The translations under genes were made by a program, and so were the position numbers. The notes below the pieces were generated by a model. The model worked only from the letters and a program-made list of their open reading frames with translations. It was not told the DNA's origin and made no database searches. This document shows positions 26,741 to 37,164 of a stretch of DNA of 64,000 nucleotides, piece after piece. Numbering within the stretch: the first letter of the stretch is position 1; every line of letters starts with the position of its first letter. Source of the stretch: Steroidobacteraceae bacterium (lineage in GTDB: Bacteria > Pseudomonadota > Gammaproteobacteria > Steroidobacterales > Steroidobacteraceae); NCBI GenBank assembly GCA_027531255.1, contig JAPZRU010000012.1:62001-126000 (forward strand), in the 5' to 3' direction.

Positions 26741-28123
26741 TCAGGCGGCCTTGACCGCGCGGACGGCGTCGTTCAGCGCGCTCGCGTAGGTCTCGATGTC
26801 GGCGCTCGTCTTCGTCTCGGTGGCGCAGACGAGGATCGCGCTGCCGAGCTCCGGGTAGTCCGTCGAGAGGTCGTAGCCCCCGACGATGCGGCGCGCGGCG
26901 AGCTGCTCCAGCACCGCCCCGGCCGGGCGGTCGAGCTGCAGCACCGCCTCGTGGAAGCGCGGCGAGTGCGCGAACGCGAGCCGCACGCCCTTCACCTTCG
27001 TGGCCGCCTTCACCAGCTCATCGGTGCGCGCGACGCTGGCCGCGGCCACCCGCTCGAGACCCTGCGGGCCCATCAGCGACAGGTAGATGGTCGCCGCGGT
27101 CATCAGCAGGCCCTGGTTCGTGCAGATGTTCGAGGTCGCCTTGGTGCGGCGGATGTGCTGCTCGCGGGCCTGCAGCGTCAGCGTGTAGCCGGGACGGCCG
27201 TCGAGATCGACCGTGCGCCCGACGATGCGGCCCGGCATCTGGCGCACGTGCTCGAGGCGCGTGGTCATGAAGCCGAAGTACGGCCCGCCGGAGGACAGCG
27301 GCACGCCGAGCGGCTGGCCCTCGCCGACGACGACGTCGACGCCCCTGCCGTCGGTGCCCCACTCGCCCGGCGGCTTCAGGAGCGCCAGCGAGGTCGGGTT
27401 CACGACCGCGATCACGAGCGCGCCGTGGCGGCGCGCCCAGTCGGTCAGCGCGTCGACGTCCTCCAGCGTGCCGAAGAAGTTCGGCTGCTGGATCACGAGC
27501 GCGGTGACGTCCTGGCCTTCCCACGCGCTCAGCGCGTCGACGAGCGTGCGGCCGGTCGCGGGATCGCAGGCGACGTCCTCGAACTGCAACGCCTGGTTGC
27601 CCGCGATCGCGCGGGCGCACTTGCGGTACAGCGGGTGCACCGTGCGCGGCACGAGGATCCGCGAGGACTTCGACCTGCGGTGCGTGCGAACCGCCATCAG
27701 CGCGGCTTCGGCCAGCGCCGAGGCGCCGTCGTACAGCGAGGCGTTCGAGACCTCCATGCCGGTGAGGCTGGCGATCATCGTCTGGTACTCGTAGATCGCC
27801 TGCAGCGTGCCCTGGCTCGCCTCGGCCTGGTACGGCGTGTAGGCCGAGTAGATCTCGCCGCGGGTGGTGATCTGCCAGACCGCCGCCGGGATGTGGTGCT
27901 CGTAGGCACCGGCGCCGATGAAGTTCAGCGGGCGGCCGTCCTGCGCGGCGCGCTCGCTCATCAGGCGGCCGACCTCCATCTCGGAGCTCGCGGCGGGGAT
28001 GCCGGCGAGGTCGCCTGCGCGCAGCTTCGCCGGGATCTCGTCGAACAGGTCGTCGATGCTCGCGACGCCGATCGTGTCGAGCATCGCGCGGACGTCGGCG
28101 TCGGTGTGGGGGATGAAGGCCAT
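26741..28123 (-). CDS. gcvPA: Glycine dehydrogenase (decarboxylating) subunit 1
   Basis: A 460-residue subunit that forms the other half of the split P-protein. It has the family N terminus [44 protein letters not shown] and the [18 protein letters not shown] loop. It lacks the PLP lysine, which resides in GcvPB. The ATG at 28123 fits the family start; a longer upstream frame is an out-of-family read-through of gcvH sequence. It follows gcvH by 14 bases. Confidence 0.96.
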   Translation of the reverse strand: MAFIPHTDADVRAMLDTIGVASIDDLFDEIPAKLRAGDLAGIPAASSEMEVGRLMSERAAQDGRPLNFIGAGAYEHHIPAAVWQITTRGEIYSAYTPYQAEASQGTLQAIYEYQTMIASLTGMEVSNASLYDGASALAEAALMAVRTHRRSKSSRILVPRTVHPLYRKCARAIAGNQALQFEDVACDPATGRTLVDALSAWEGQDVTALVIQQPNFFGTLEDVDALTDWARRHGALVIAVVNPTSLALLKPPGEWGTDGRGVDVVVGEGQPLGVPLSSGGPYFGFMTTRLEHVRQMPGRIVGRTVDLDGRPGYTLTLQAREQHIRRTKATSNICTNQGLLMTAATIYLSLMGPQGLERVAAASVARTDELVKAATKVKGVRLAFAHSPRFHEAVLQLDRPAGAVLEQLAARRIVGGYDLSTDYPELGSAILVCATETKTSADIETYASALNDAVRAVKAA

Positions 28124-28137
28124 GTCCGTTCTCCTCG

Positions 28138-28530
28138 TCAGGCGGTTGCTTCGAGGAATCGCGCGTACGCGGATGCATCGAGCAGCGCCGCGACGTCGGC
28201 CGCGTTCGCGGGCTTCAGCTTCAGCAGCCAACCCTCGCCGTACGGGTCGGAGTTGATCTTCTCGGGCGCGTCCGCGAGCCCGGCGTTGCCCTCGAGCACC
28301 TCGCCCGGGATCGGCGAGTACACGTCGGAGGCAGCCTTCACGGACTCGACGACCGCGCAGGCCTCGCCCGCCGCCACGCTGCGACCCGCTTCCGGCACCT
28401 CGACGAACACCAGGTCGCCGAGCGCGTGCTGCGCGTGGTCGGTGATGCCGATCAGCACGCCGCCGTCGGGCAGCGGCTTCACCCATTCGTGCGTCTTCGT
28501 GTAGCGGAGTTCCTGCGGGACGTTGCTCAT
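28138..28530 (-). CDS. gcvH: Glycine cleavage system H protein
   Basis: A 130-residue lipoyl carrier of the glycine cleavage complex. The lipoylated lysine is in the [10 protein letters not shown] motif (residue 66 or so), and the domain opens with [11 protein letters not shown] and closes with [10 protein letters not shown]. It shuttles the aminomethyl group between P and T proteins and electrons to the L protein, which is not in this window. ATG at 28530; it lies 74 bases downstream of gcvT and is clearly in its operon. Confidence 0.97.
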   Translation of the reverse strand: MSNVPQELRYTKTHEWVKPLPDGGVLIGITDHAQHALGDLVFVEVPEAGRSVAAGEACAVVESVKAASDVYSPIPGEVLEGNAGLADAPEKINSDPYGEGWLLKLKPANAADVAALLDASAYARFLEATA

Positions 28531-28604
28531 GGCGAGACCTCGGGAGCGGAGTCGGAAGGGTTGGCTCGACGCGACCGGCGGCGACGCGCCGCCGGCCGGA
28601 CGGG

Positions 28605-29702
28605 TCAGAGATCGATCACGGGCTGGCCGTAGCGGACGAACGGCGGCTTCACGACGCGGGCGGTCAGCAGCCTGCCGCGCACGTCCACCTGCACGCGGTC
28701 GTAGGTGCCCGGCGGCACGCGGGCCAGCGCGACGGAGCGCTCGAGCGTCGGCGAGTACGTGCCGCTCGTGATCTCGCCCTCGCCCGCCGGCGTCACCACC
28801 TTCTGGTGGCCGCGCAGCACGCCCTTGTCCTCGAGCAGCAGCCCGACCTGCCGGCGCGGCACGCCGGCCGCCTTCTGCGCCTCGAGCGCGCCGCGACCGA
28901 CGAACGGCCGCGGTGCCTTCATGGCGACGGTCCACGCGAGCCCGCACTCGAGCGGCGTGACGTTCTCGTCCATGTCGCTGCCGTAGAGGTTCATGCCGGC
29001 CTCGAGCCGCAGCGTGTCGCGCGCGCCGAGCCCGCAGGGGCGCACGCCGCCCTCGACGAGGCGGTGCCACGCGCCGGCGGCCTCGGCGGCCGGCAGCATG
29101 ATCTCGAAGCCGTCCTCGCCGGTGTAGCCGGTGCGGGCGACGAACCACGGCGCAGCCGCGGACCCGACGAAGCGACCGAAGAAGCCGTCGAGGCGCAGGG
29201 CCGCCTCGGCATCCGCCGGCGCCAGCAGCGCGACCGCGCGATTGCGCGCGTTCGGGCCCTGCACCGCGAGCATCGCGAGATCGCGGCGCTCGCGCACGGC
29301 GACGCCGTAGGGCTGCGCCTGCGCGCGGATCCATGCGAGGTCCTTCTCGGCGGTGCCGGCGTTCACGACCAGCCGGAAGTGCGTTTCGCGGACGAAGTAG
29401 ACGATCAGGTCGTCGATCACGCCGCCGCGCTCGTTCAGCATGCAGCTGTAGAGCGCCTTGCCCGGCTCGACGAGCCGCACGACGTCGTTGGCGAGCAGGT
29501 GCCGCAGGAACTCGCGGGTGCGCTCGCCCTCGAGATCGACGGGACACATGTGCGAGACGTCGAACACGCCGGCGTCGCGGCGCACCGCGTGGTGTTCCTC
29601 CAGCTGCGAGCCGTAGTGCAGCGGCATGTCCCAGCCGCCGAAATCGACCACGCGGGCGCCCTGCGCCACGTGCACGTCGTAAAGAGGGGTGCGCTTCTGC
29701 AT
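28605..29702 (-). CDS. gcvT: Aminomethyltransferase (glycine cleavage T protein)
   Basis: A 365-residue T protein that releases ammonia and makes 5,10-methylene-THF. Family motifs are [68 protein letters not shown] and the C-terminal [13 protein letters not shown] at 29702. It is the first gene of gcvT-gcvH-gcvPA-gcvPB-dgkA and is preceded by a tandem glycine riboswitch, so expression should rise with glycine. Confidence 0.97.
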   Translation of the reverse strand: MQKRTPLYDVHVAQGARVVDFGGWDMPLHYGSQLEEHHAVRRDAGVFDVSHMCPVDLEGERTREFLRHLLANDVVRLVEPGKALYSCMLNERGGVIDDLIVYFVRETHFRLVVNAGTAEKDLAWIRAQAQPYGVAVRERRDLAMLAVQGPNARNRAVALLAPADAEAALRLDGFFGRFVGSAAAPWFVARTGYTGEDGFEIMLPAAEAAGAWHRLVEGGVRPCGLGARDTLRLEAGMNLYGSDMDENVTPLECGLAWTVAMKAPRPFVGRGALEAQKAAGVPRRQVGLLLEDKGVLRGHQKVVTPAGEGEITSGTYSPTLERSVALARVPPGTYDRVQVDVRGRLLTARVVKPPFVRYGQPVIDL

Positions 29703-29759
29703 CGCGGGCTCCCGGAGAGCGGTCAAGCGGACGAGCGGGAACGACAGGCACGAGCCTGG

Positions 29760-29986
29760 CGCCCCTCTGTCCTTGGACCTGAGAGATCGAGCGGGCGGTT
29801 CACGAACGGAACCGCGCCGCTGCACCCCTTCGGTGGGCCCCGCAGGCGGGGCCGCTCTCCAGAGCTCGCAAGATCCTGCCGTTCTTCTGCCTGAGCGTTT
29901 CCGGGCGGGTTGCGCCTTCGGCGTCGCGTCGCGCCCTGCGGCCGGCCCAGTGGGCCGGACCCGCGGTGCGTCGCGATCTCTCCGGA
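29760..29986 (-). promoter_or_regulatory. Tandem glycine riboswitch (two gcvT-type aptamers)
   Basis: On the minus strand upstream of gcvT, two copies of the glycine aptamer core can be read. The first runs from about 29986 to 29872, with GGAGAGAT, CGCCGAAGGCGCAA and CTCAGGCAGAAGAACGG. The second runs from about 29862 to 29760, with GGAGAGC, CACCGAAGGGGTGCA and CTCAGGTCCAAGGACAGAGG. A linker of about 10 bases joins them, as in cooperative tandem forms. It ends about 58 bases before the gcvT ATG, so translational or short-range control of the whole operon is expected. Confidence 0.92.
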
Positions 29987-30133
29987 CAGGTCTACGCGCG
30001 AGGCCGCCATCATAGCCAGCGTCTCGACGCGTTGCCCGGGAATCTGGCTGGGCCGTGGGGCCGGCCCTTATCATCGGCGTGCGCCGCGCCCCGGTCCGGG
30101 ACGAGGCACCACCCGGCCTCGCGAGGAATCCCC

Positions 30134-31966
30134 GTGCGCACGCTCCGTCCCGTCGCCCGTCTCGCCCTCGCGCTGGCCGCGGGACTCGCGCCGGCCCTGG
30201 TCGGCACGGCCGCGTTCGCCGCGCCGGGCCGGAGCACCCCGCCGACGAGCGCCGCACCGCCACCCGCGACCGCACCGCAATCCGCCGCCGTCGAGCGACT
30301 GCACGCGCTGTTCGAGAGCGCCTGGGAGTACGACCTCGCCGCGAACCCGCTGGCGGCCACGTACTACGGGGATCGGCGGTTCGACGACCGCTGGCCCGAC
30401 CTCTCGCCCGCCGCGCGCGAACGCCACCGCGCACGCGAGCGCGAGGTGCTGGAGCGGCTGGCGGCGATCCCGCGCGACGCGCTGCCGCCCGCGGAGCAGC
30501 TCAACCACGACCTGTTCCGCTGGATCTACGAAGACCGCGTCGCGGCGCAGCGCTTCCGGCCCGAGTACTACGAGATGAGCGCCCGCGAGGGCGTGCAGGC
30601 GCTGAACGAGGTCGCGGAGCTGATGCGGTTCGCGACGGCCGCCGACTTCGAGACCTGGCTGACGCGTCTCGAGCGCATGCCGGCGTACCTCGACCAGTAC
30701 GCCGCGATGCTGCGCGAGGGCGCGCGGGAGAAGCGCACGCAGCCCCGCGTGCTGATGGAGCGCGTGCTGCCGCAGCTGGCGATGCAGCTGGTCGACGCGC
30801 CGCAGCGGAGCCCGTTCTGGGCGCGCTTCACGCAGTTCCCGGACGCCGTGCCGGCCGCCGAGCGCGAGCGGCTGCAGGCCCGCGCCAGGAGCGTGATCGC
30901 GGACCGGGTGATCCCGGCCTACCGCCGCTTCGAGCGCTTCTTCCGCGAGGAGTACCTGCCCGCGACGCGCACCGACGTCGGCATCTGGGCCACGCCGGAC
31001 GGGGCGGCGTACTACGCCGACCGCGCCCGCCACTTCACGACGACGGACCTGACGCCCGAGCGGATCCACGAGCTCGGCCTCGCCGAGGTCGCGCGCATCA
31101 GGGCCGAGATGCAGAAGGTGATGGACGAGGTCGGCTTCCGCGGCACGCTCCAGGAGTTCTTCACGCAGCTGCGCACCGACCCGCGGTTCTACTTCCAGTC
31201 GCCCGACGAGCTGTTCCGCGCCTACGTCGTCACCGCGAAGCAGATCGAGCCCGAGCTGCCGAAGCTGTTCGGGCGGCTGTACCGCACGCCGTTCGGCGTC
31301 CGGCCGATCCCGGCGACTTCCGCACCGAACACCACCACCGCCTACTACAGCGGTCCGTCGCTCGACGGCACGCGCGCCGGCTACTACTACGTGAACCTGT
31401 ACCGGCCGGAGGTGCGCCCGAAGTACGAGATCGAGGTGCTGACGGTCCACGAGTCGGTGCCGGGCCACCACCTGCAGATCGCCCTCGCGCAGGAGCAGGG
31501 CGAGTGGCCTGCGTTCCGCCGTTTCGCCGGCATCACGGCCTACATCGAGGGCTGGGCGCTGTATTCCGAGGTACTCGGCTACGACCTCGGCCTGTACCGC
31601 GACCCCTACTCGCGCTTCGGCCAGCTGACCTACGACATGTGGCGCGCGGTGCGGCTCGTGGTCGACACCGGCCTCCACCAGCAGCGCTGGACCCGCCGGC
31701 AGGCGATCGACTACTTCAGGGACAACGCGGCGAAGACCGAGGCCGACATCGTCAACGAGATCGACCGCTACATCGGCTGGCCGGGCCAGGCGCTCGCCTA
31801 CAAGATCGGCCAGCTGAAGATCCTCGAACTGCGCGCGCGGGCCGAACGCGAGCTCGGCGCGAAGTTCGACGTGCGCTCGTTCCACGACGCGATACTCGCC
31901 ACCGGCGCGGTGCCGCTCGACGTGCTCGAACGCCACGTGAACGACTGGATCGCCGCACGACGCTGA
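30134..31966 (+). CDS. DUF885 family exported metallopeptidase-like protein
   Basis: A 610-residue DUF885 protein with a Sec signal peptide (about residues 1-31, ending AFAAP). The core has a zinc-type motif HESVPGHH near residue 440, preceded by YEIEVLTV, plus a downstream EGWALYSE segment that supplies the third ligand in such gluzincin-like folds. Length and motifs match the family norm. It is presumably a periplasmic peptidase; the substrate is unknown. The GTG at 30134 was chosen to give the signal peptide; the frame is open further upstream but overlaps the riboswitch region. Confidence 0.88.
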   Translation: MRTLRPVARLALALAAGLAPALVGTAAFAAPGRSTPPTSAAPPPATAPQSAAVERLHALFESAWEYDLAANPLAATYYGDRRFDDRWPDLSPAARERHRAREREVLERLAAIPRDALPPAEQLNHDLFRWIYEDRVAAQRFRPEYYEMSAREGVQALNEVAELMRFATAADFETWLTRLERMPAYLDQYAAMLREGAREKRTQPRVLMERVLPQLAMQLVDAPQRSPFWARFTQFPDAVPAAERERLQARARSVIADRVIPAYRRFERFFREEYLPATRTDVGIWATPDGAAYYADRARHFTTTDLTPERIHELGLAEVARIRAEMQKVMDEVGFRGTLQEFFTQLRTDPRFYFQSPDELFRAYVVTAKQIEPELPKLFGRLYRTPFGVRPIPATSAPNTTTAYYSGPSLDGTRAGYYYVNLYRPEVRPKYEIEVLTVHESVPGHHLQIALAQEQGEWPAFRRFAGITAYIEGWALYSEVLGYDLGLYRDPYSRFGQLTYDMWRAVRLVVDTGLHQQRWTRRQAIDYFRDNAAKTEADIVNEIDRYIGWPGQALAYKIGQLKILELRARAERELGAKFDVRSFHDAILATGAVPLDVLERHVNDWIAARR

Positions 31967-32000
31967 CGATCCGCCCGCCGGCCTGCGCGCCGACCCGCAA

Positions 32001-32066
32001 CGCACCCGCACCCGCACCCGCACCGCACCGCACCCGCACCGCACCCGCACCCGCACCCGCACCGCA
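32001..32066 (+). repeat. CGCACC microsatellite-like repeat
   Basis: Alternating CGCACC and CGCAC units, roughly eleven in all, fill the gap between the DUF885 stop and the ribosome binding site (CAGGAG) of the SnoaL-like gene. Two units are shortened by one base. Such hexanucleotide runs are prone to slippage and could alter spacing or RNA structure. No CRISPR-like spacers exist. Confidence 0.85.
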
Positions 32067-32076
32067 GGAGCCGACC

Positions 32077-32475
32077 ATGACCGACACCCACGATCCCGCC
32101 ACCGTCGTCCGCAACGTCTACGCCGCGTTCGCGCGCGGCGACATCCCGGGTTTCTTCGCACTGCTGCACCCCGAGGTCGTCTGGGACGAGGCGAAGGGCC
32201 ATCCCTACGGTGGTACCTACGTCGGCATCGACGCGATCGTGAAGAACGTGCTGACGCCGCTCGGCGCCGAGTGGACGGACTTCACGGCCGAGCCCGACGA
32301 CTTCCTCGCGCGCGGCGACACCGTGATCTCGCTCGGCACCTACCGCGGCGTCTGCAGGGCGACCGGCAGGCGGGTCGACGCGCCCTACGCGGTGGTCTGG
32401 AAGGTCGAGGGCGGCCGGGTGCGTTCGCTGCACCAGATCACCGACACGCACCTGTTCCACGCCGCGATGCGCTAG
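32077..32475 (+). CDS. SnoaL-like/NTF2-fold protein
   Basis: A 132-residue protein of the SnoaL-like ketosteroid-isomerase-related family. The typical outline is visible: an N-terminal helix [29 protein letters not shown], the [18 protein letters not shown] helix, and beta strands with [18 protein letters not shown] and [20 protein letters not shown]. Members range from enzymes to ligand-binding proteins of unknown role. ATG at 32077 has CAGGAG 7 bases upstream. No functional partner is evident. Confidence 0.85.
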   Translation: MTDTHDPATVVRNVYAAFARGDIPGFFALLHPEVVWDEAKGHPYGGTYVGIDAIVKNVLTPLGAEWTDFTAEPDDFLARGDTVISLGTYRGVCRATGRRVDAPYAVVWKVEGGRVRSLHQITDTHLFHAAMR

Positions 32476-32574
32476 AGCGCGCGGGCCTGCAAGCGACTGA
32501 TCCACCTCGGGTTTCGCCCTCCGGGCGCACCACGGGCCGGCCGTCGTCGAGCCCCGCGGCGGCGCCCGACCCGG

Positions 32575-32580
32575 TAGAAT
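32575..32580 (+). promoter_or_regulatory. Possible -10 element upstream of ispG
   Basis: TAGAAT lies 35 bases before the ispG ATG (32615) in an otherwise GC-rich gap. No good -35 was found at 16-18 bases upstream, so this is only suggestive. Confidence 0.3.
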
Positions 32581-32614
32581 GGCGGGCTGCGCCGATCGCC
32601 CGCCGAGGCCCGCC

Positions 32615-33889
<1,275 letters not shown>

Positions 33890-33966
33890 TCACGCCCGCG
33901 CGGGACCCGACTTCGGCCTGCGCGGAACCCGCACACGCCCCGCAGAACCCAAGAGGCAGACGGAAC

Positions 33967-34314
33967 ATGAGCCACCACGAAGGCCACGGCCTGGCAGACC
34001 GCAAGTGCGTGCCGTGCGAGGGCGGCGTGCCGCCGTACGAGCGCGCGCAGGCCGAGGCGGCGCTCGCGCAGCTGGCGCCGGGCTGGCAGCTGAGCGCGGA
34101 CGGCCGCGCGCTGAAGCGCGAGGTGCGCTTCAAGGACTTCTACCGGACGATGAGCTTCGTGAACGCCCTCGCGCACGTCGCGAACGCCGAGGACCACCAC
34201 CCGGACCTCGAAGTCGGCTACGACTACTGCCGGATCACCTTCTCGACGCACTCGATCGGCGGCCTGTCCGAAAACGACTTCATCTGCGCGGCCAAGACGG
34301 ACCGCCTGCTCTAG
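33967..34314 (+). CDS. phhB: Pterin-4a-carbinolamine dehydratase
   Basis: A 115-residue PCD/DCoH protein that recycles the pterin cofactor of aromatic amino acid hydroxylases or serves moco-related pterins. The family core FVNALAHVANAEDHHPDLEVGYDYCRITFSTHSIGGL contains the EDHHPD active-site motif. The N terminus has two cysteines in KCVPCEGG, common in proteobacterial members. No phenylalanine hydroxylase gene is nearby. Its TAG shares the palindrome CTAG (34311-34314) with the stop of the convergent DUF4199-like gene. Confidence 0.94.
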   Translation: MSHHEGHGLADRKCVPCEGGVPPYERAQAEAALAQLAPGWQLSADGRALKREVRFKDFYRTMSFVNALAHVANAEDHHPDLEVGYDYCRITFSTHSIGGLSENDFICAAKTDRLL

Positions 34315-34946
34315 CGCGGTCCCGCGGCGCCGCCGTCTCCGCGCATCGCGCCGAGCCGCTGCACCACGCGCCAGCGCCACGCGGCGTAGAGCGCGAGGAT
34401 CATCCCGAAGAAGAACAGCGTGCCGGCGGTGGCGACCGCCTGGAACGCGGGATCGAGGTACTGGACCTGCTGGCGCGCGAGGCGTTCGAGTTCCGTCGCC
34501 ACCTCCCCCGGCTCGCGCCCGCTCGCGCGGACGCGGCCCTCGAGCGCCGCGTAGCGCTCCGCCAGCAGCGTCGGCCGTAGCCACGCGTACAGCGCATACA
34601 GCGCGAAGCCGACCACGAGGCTCGCGGTCGCGACGATCGTGCTGCCGAGCACCAGCCGGCGCGTGTAGGGCAGCCGCGGATGGGCGACGCCGAGCGCGCG
34701 CGAGCCCATCCAGACCGCGAGCATCGCGATCATCAGCCCCGCGTAGTCGGTCAGCGCACCGCCCAGCGCGGGCGCGAGCAGCGGCGGGCCCACGATGAAC
34801 ACGCTCGCGAGCAGGCCGCCGATCAGCCCGAACCGGATCGCGATGTCGGTGGGCGCGGCGGGCGCCACGCGCGGCGGATCACCCACCGGTCCGCGTGCCG
34901 GGCCCGTCGCCTCGCCGGGCCGCCCGCCCGCCGTTGGCTCGCTCAT
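34311..34946 (-). CDS. DUF4199-like integral membrane protein
   Basis: A 211-residue membrane protein with a roughly 33-residue Pro/Gly-rich cytoplasmic start and four predicted membrane segments: about 38-60, 66-86, 98-122 and 175-195. A charged helix (about 125-170, EGRVRASGREPGEVATELERLARQQ) lies before the last one. The layout fits DUF4199. Function unknown. ATG at 34946 overlaps the stop of the DUF2256 gene as ATGA. Confidence 0.75.
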   Translation of the reverse strand: MSEPTAGGRPGEATGPARGPVGDPPRVAPAAPTDIAIRFGLIGGLLASVFIVGPPLLAPALGGALTDYAGLMIAMLAVWMGSRALGVAHPRLPYTRRLVLGSTIVATASLVVGFALYALYAWLRPTLLAERYAALEGRVRASGREPGEVATELERLARQQVQYLDPAFQAVATAGTLFFFGMILALYAAWRWRVVQRLGAMRGDGGAAGPR

Positions 34947-35110
34947 TGCTCTCCCCGGGCCGCGCCCGCGACGCGGCGGCGCGTGCGGCAGGCGTCGCTG
35001 CAGTAACGCACCTCGTCCCACACCTTCGCCCAGCGCTTGCGCCACGTGAACGGGCGCCCGCAGCTCGCGCAGGTCTTCGTAGGCAGGTCGGCCTTCTTCA
35101 CGCCGCGCAT
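34943..35110 (-). CDS. DUF2256 small zinc-finger-like protein
   Basis: A 55-residue protein that reads MRGVKKADLPTKTCASCGRP, then FTWRKRWAKVWDEVRYCSDA, then CRTRRRVAG and a short tail. The C-x2-C and YCS-x2-C pairs and the FTWRKRW core define DUF2256, a short cysteine-rich family often found next to cryptochrome or methyltransferase genes. Four cysteines suggest zinc binding. Its TGA overlaps the next gene's ATG, and it lies 9 bases upstream, in coordinate terms, of the methyltransferase stop. Function unknown. Confidence 0.85.
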   Translation of the reverse strand: MRGVKKADLPTKTCASCGRPFTWRKRWAKVWDEVRYCSDACRTRRRVAGAARGEQ

Positions 35111-35119
35111 GCAGACCGC

Positions 35120-35908
35120 TCAGCGCCGCGCGCCGGCGGCCGCGACGGCCACCGGCGGAACCCGCTTCACCGCGCGGATGCGCAGCCGCACGTAGTCGGC
35201 GATCCACTGGCCCTCGACCCAGCGGTCGCGGGCCAGCGCCGCGGCGCGCGCCAGCACGCGCTCGCGTTCGTCGGCCGGCACCGGCTCCAATACGTGCGTG
35301 CAGAACTCGCGGTACCAGTTCGCCAGTCCCGCCTCGCCGCCGGCGAGCGGCGTGGGGCGCTCGAACAGCCGCGCGTCGGTGACGGCGAGGCCGTGCGCCT
35401 CGAGCAGAAGCGCGTACGCGCCGAGCGCCGGGAAGTACCAGAACGGCGGCGGCACGCGGCCCGTCGCCTCGCCGACCGCCTCGCGCAGCGCCGTCGTCAG
35501 CCGCTCGACGTTGCCGTGGCCGCCGAACTCGGCGACGAAGCGTCCGCCGGGCCGCAGCGCCCGCGCGATCGTGTCGATCGCCGCGCTGGGCTGGAGGATC
35601 CAGTGCAGCGTCGCGTTCGAGAACACCGCGTCGTAGGTCTCGGGAGTCCGCCAGCTGCGCAGGTCCGCGACCTCGAAGCGCAGTTCAGGGTAGCGGGCGC
35701 GCGCGGCCTCGACCATCGCGGCCGAGGCGTCGATCCCGACCACCTCGGCGCCGCGCGCCGCGATCTGCGCCGCGAGGTGCCCGGTGCCGGAACCGGCGTC
35801 GAGGATGCGCTCGCCCGGCTGCGGGTCGAGCAGGTCCACGACGCCGCCCGCGAGCCCGTGTATGAAGCCGTGCCGCGCGTCGTAGCTGGCCGGATCCCAG
35901 TGCGTCAC
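35120..35908 (-). CDS. Class I SAM-dependent methyltransferase (trans-aconitate-methyltransferase-like)
   Basis: A 262-residue methyltransferase. SAM motif I is ILDAGSGTGHLAAQIAARG, motif II ends VVGIDASAAMVEAARARYP, followed by FEVADL and DAVFSNATLHWI, the latter typical of the Tam subgroup. The C-terminal half holds FWYFPALGAYALLLE and NWYREFC-like segments. The substrate cannot be named. GTG at 35908 overlaps the stop of the upstream flavin hydroxylase (GTGA), so it may be co-translated with the ubiquinone genes; whether it acts in that pathway is open. Confidence 0.87.
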   Translation of the reverse strand: MTHWDPASYDARHGFIHGLAGGVVDLLDPQPGERILDAGSGTGHLAAQIAARGAEVVGIDASAAMVEAARARYPELRFEVADLRSWRTPETYDAVFSNATLHWILQPSAAIDTIARALRPGGRFVAEFGGHGNVERLTTALREAVGEATGRVPPPFWYFPALGAYALLLEAHGLAVTDARLFERPTPLAGGEAGLANWYREFCTHVLEPVPADERERVLARAAALARDRWVEGQWIADYVRLRIRAVKRVPPVAVAAAGARR

Positions 35909-37164
35909 TCGGCCGCCTCGCGCGCCAGCAGGCGCGGCAGGTCGCCGCCGGTGCCGAGCGCCTGCCGGACGAAGAACTGCTTCAGCGGGCCGCTGCGGTT
36001 CACGAGCCCGAGACCCGAGCGGCGCGCCCGACCGACCCAGGCGGAGGGGTTCGCGAACAGCCGGTAGAGGCCGTCGAGCGCGGCGCCCATGACGGCGTTG
36101 TCGGCGCGACGCCAGCGCGAATAGCGGCCGAGCACGCGGAGATCGCCCGGGTCCTCGCCGTTCGCCAACGCGTCCCCGAGCACCTCGGCGAGCGCGGCGG
36201 CGTCGAGCAGGCCGAGGTTCACGCCCTGCCCCGCCAGCGGATGCACGGCGTGCGCGGCGTCGCCCGCGAGCGCGAACCGCGCGCGCGCGTAGGTCTGCGC
36301 GTGGAACCGGCGCAACGGGAACTGCACGCGCGGCGTGGTCGGGACCAGCGTGCCGAGCACGCGGTCCGACGCGGTCGTGACGAGTTCGCCGAACGCGGCG
36401 TCGTCCACGGCCACCAGCTGCGCGGCGTGCTCGGGTGTCGTGGACCAGACGAGCGACACGCGCCCGTCGGCGAGCGGCAGGAGCGCGAGCGGCCCGTCGG
36501 CCAGGAACCGCTGCCGCGCGGCGCCGCCGTGCGGCGCCTCGGGACGGAGGTGCGCGACGACCGCGGCCTGCGGGTACGGTTCGGGCGTGCCGCCGATGCC
36601 GGCCCAAGCGCGGGCCGGCGAATCCGCGCCGTCGGCGGCGACCACGAGACGCGTCGTCAGGCGGCGGTCCGGCGTGACCGCGACTGCGAAGTCGGGCTCC
36701 AGTTCGACGTCGTCGAGCGAGGTGCGGAGCAGCGTGGCGCCGCGGCGCGTGGCCGCCGCCAGCAGCGCGGCCGCGACCACGCGGTTCTCGACGATGTGGC
36801 CGAGGTCGGGCTCGCCGATCTCCGCCGCCTCGAACGCCAGCGTATTCGGTCCCTCCGGCGCGTCCGAGTGCTCCCAGACGAGCATGCGATCGTAGGCACA
36901 CGCGCCGCGCGCGACGACCGCAGGCCAGGCACCGACCGCGCGCAACAGGCGCTGCGACGCGCGCGACAGCGCGGACACCCGCAGGTCCAGCGGCTCGCCC
37001 GGCAGCGGCAGGTCCGCGGGCCGCGGCTCGACGACGGCGACGCGCAGCGACTGCGTCGCGCGCTCGCCGACCAGCAGCGCCGCGAGCGCTGCGCCGACCA
37101 TGCCGCCGCCGGAGATCACGACGTCGAAGTCGCGCCGCGCGACGGCTTCGCGGCGGGCGCTCAC
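35905..37164 (-). CDS. UbiH/UbiI/UbiF-family FAD-dependent hydroxylase
   Basis: A 419-residue flavin monooxygenase of ubiquinone synthesis. The FAD Rossmann motif is VVISGGGMVGAALAALL, the DG motif AADGADSPARAW, and the GD motif FALAGDAAHAVHPLAGQGVNLGLLD. Paired with the neighbouring UbiH-like gene, it probably hydroxylates a different ring position (UbiI or UbiF role), but sequence alone does not fix which. GTG at 37164 overlaps the stop of that neighbour. Confidence 0.9.
   Translation of the reverse strand: MSARREAVARRDFDVVISGGGMVGAALAALLVGERATQSLRVAVVEPRPADLPLPGEPLDLRVSALSRASQRLLRAVGAWPAVVARGACAYDRMLVWEHSDAPEGPNTLAFEAAEIGEPDLGHIVENRVVAAALLAAATRRGATLLRTSLDDVELEPDFAVAVTPDRRLTTRLVVAADGADSPARAWAGIGGTPEPYPQAAVVAHLRPEAPHGGAARQRFLADGPLALLPLADGRVSLVWSTTPEHAAQLVAVDDAAFGELVTTASDRVLGTLVPTTPRVQFPLRRFHAQTYARARFALAGDAAHAVHPLAGQGVNLGLLDAAALAEVLGDALANGEDPGDLRVLGRYSRWRRADNAVMGAALDGLYRLFANPSAWVGRARRSGLGLVNRSGPLKQFFVRQALGTGGDLPRLLAREAAE

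Noticed and set aside
32001..32066. Short CRISPR-like array
   Set aside because: Units are only 5-6 bases and uninterrupted, with no spacers and no cas genes.
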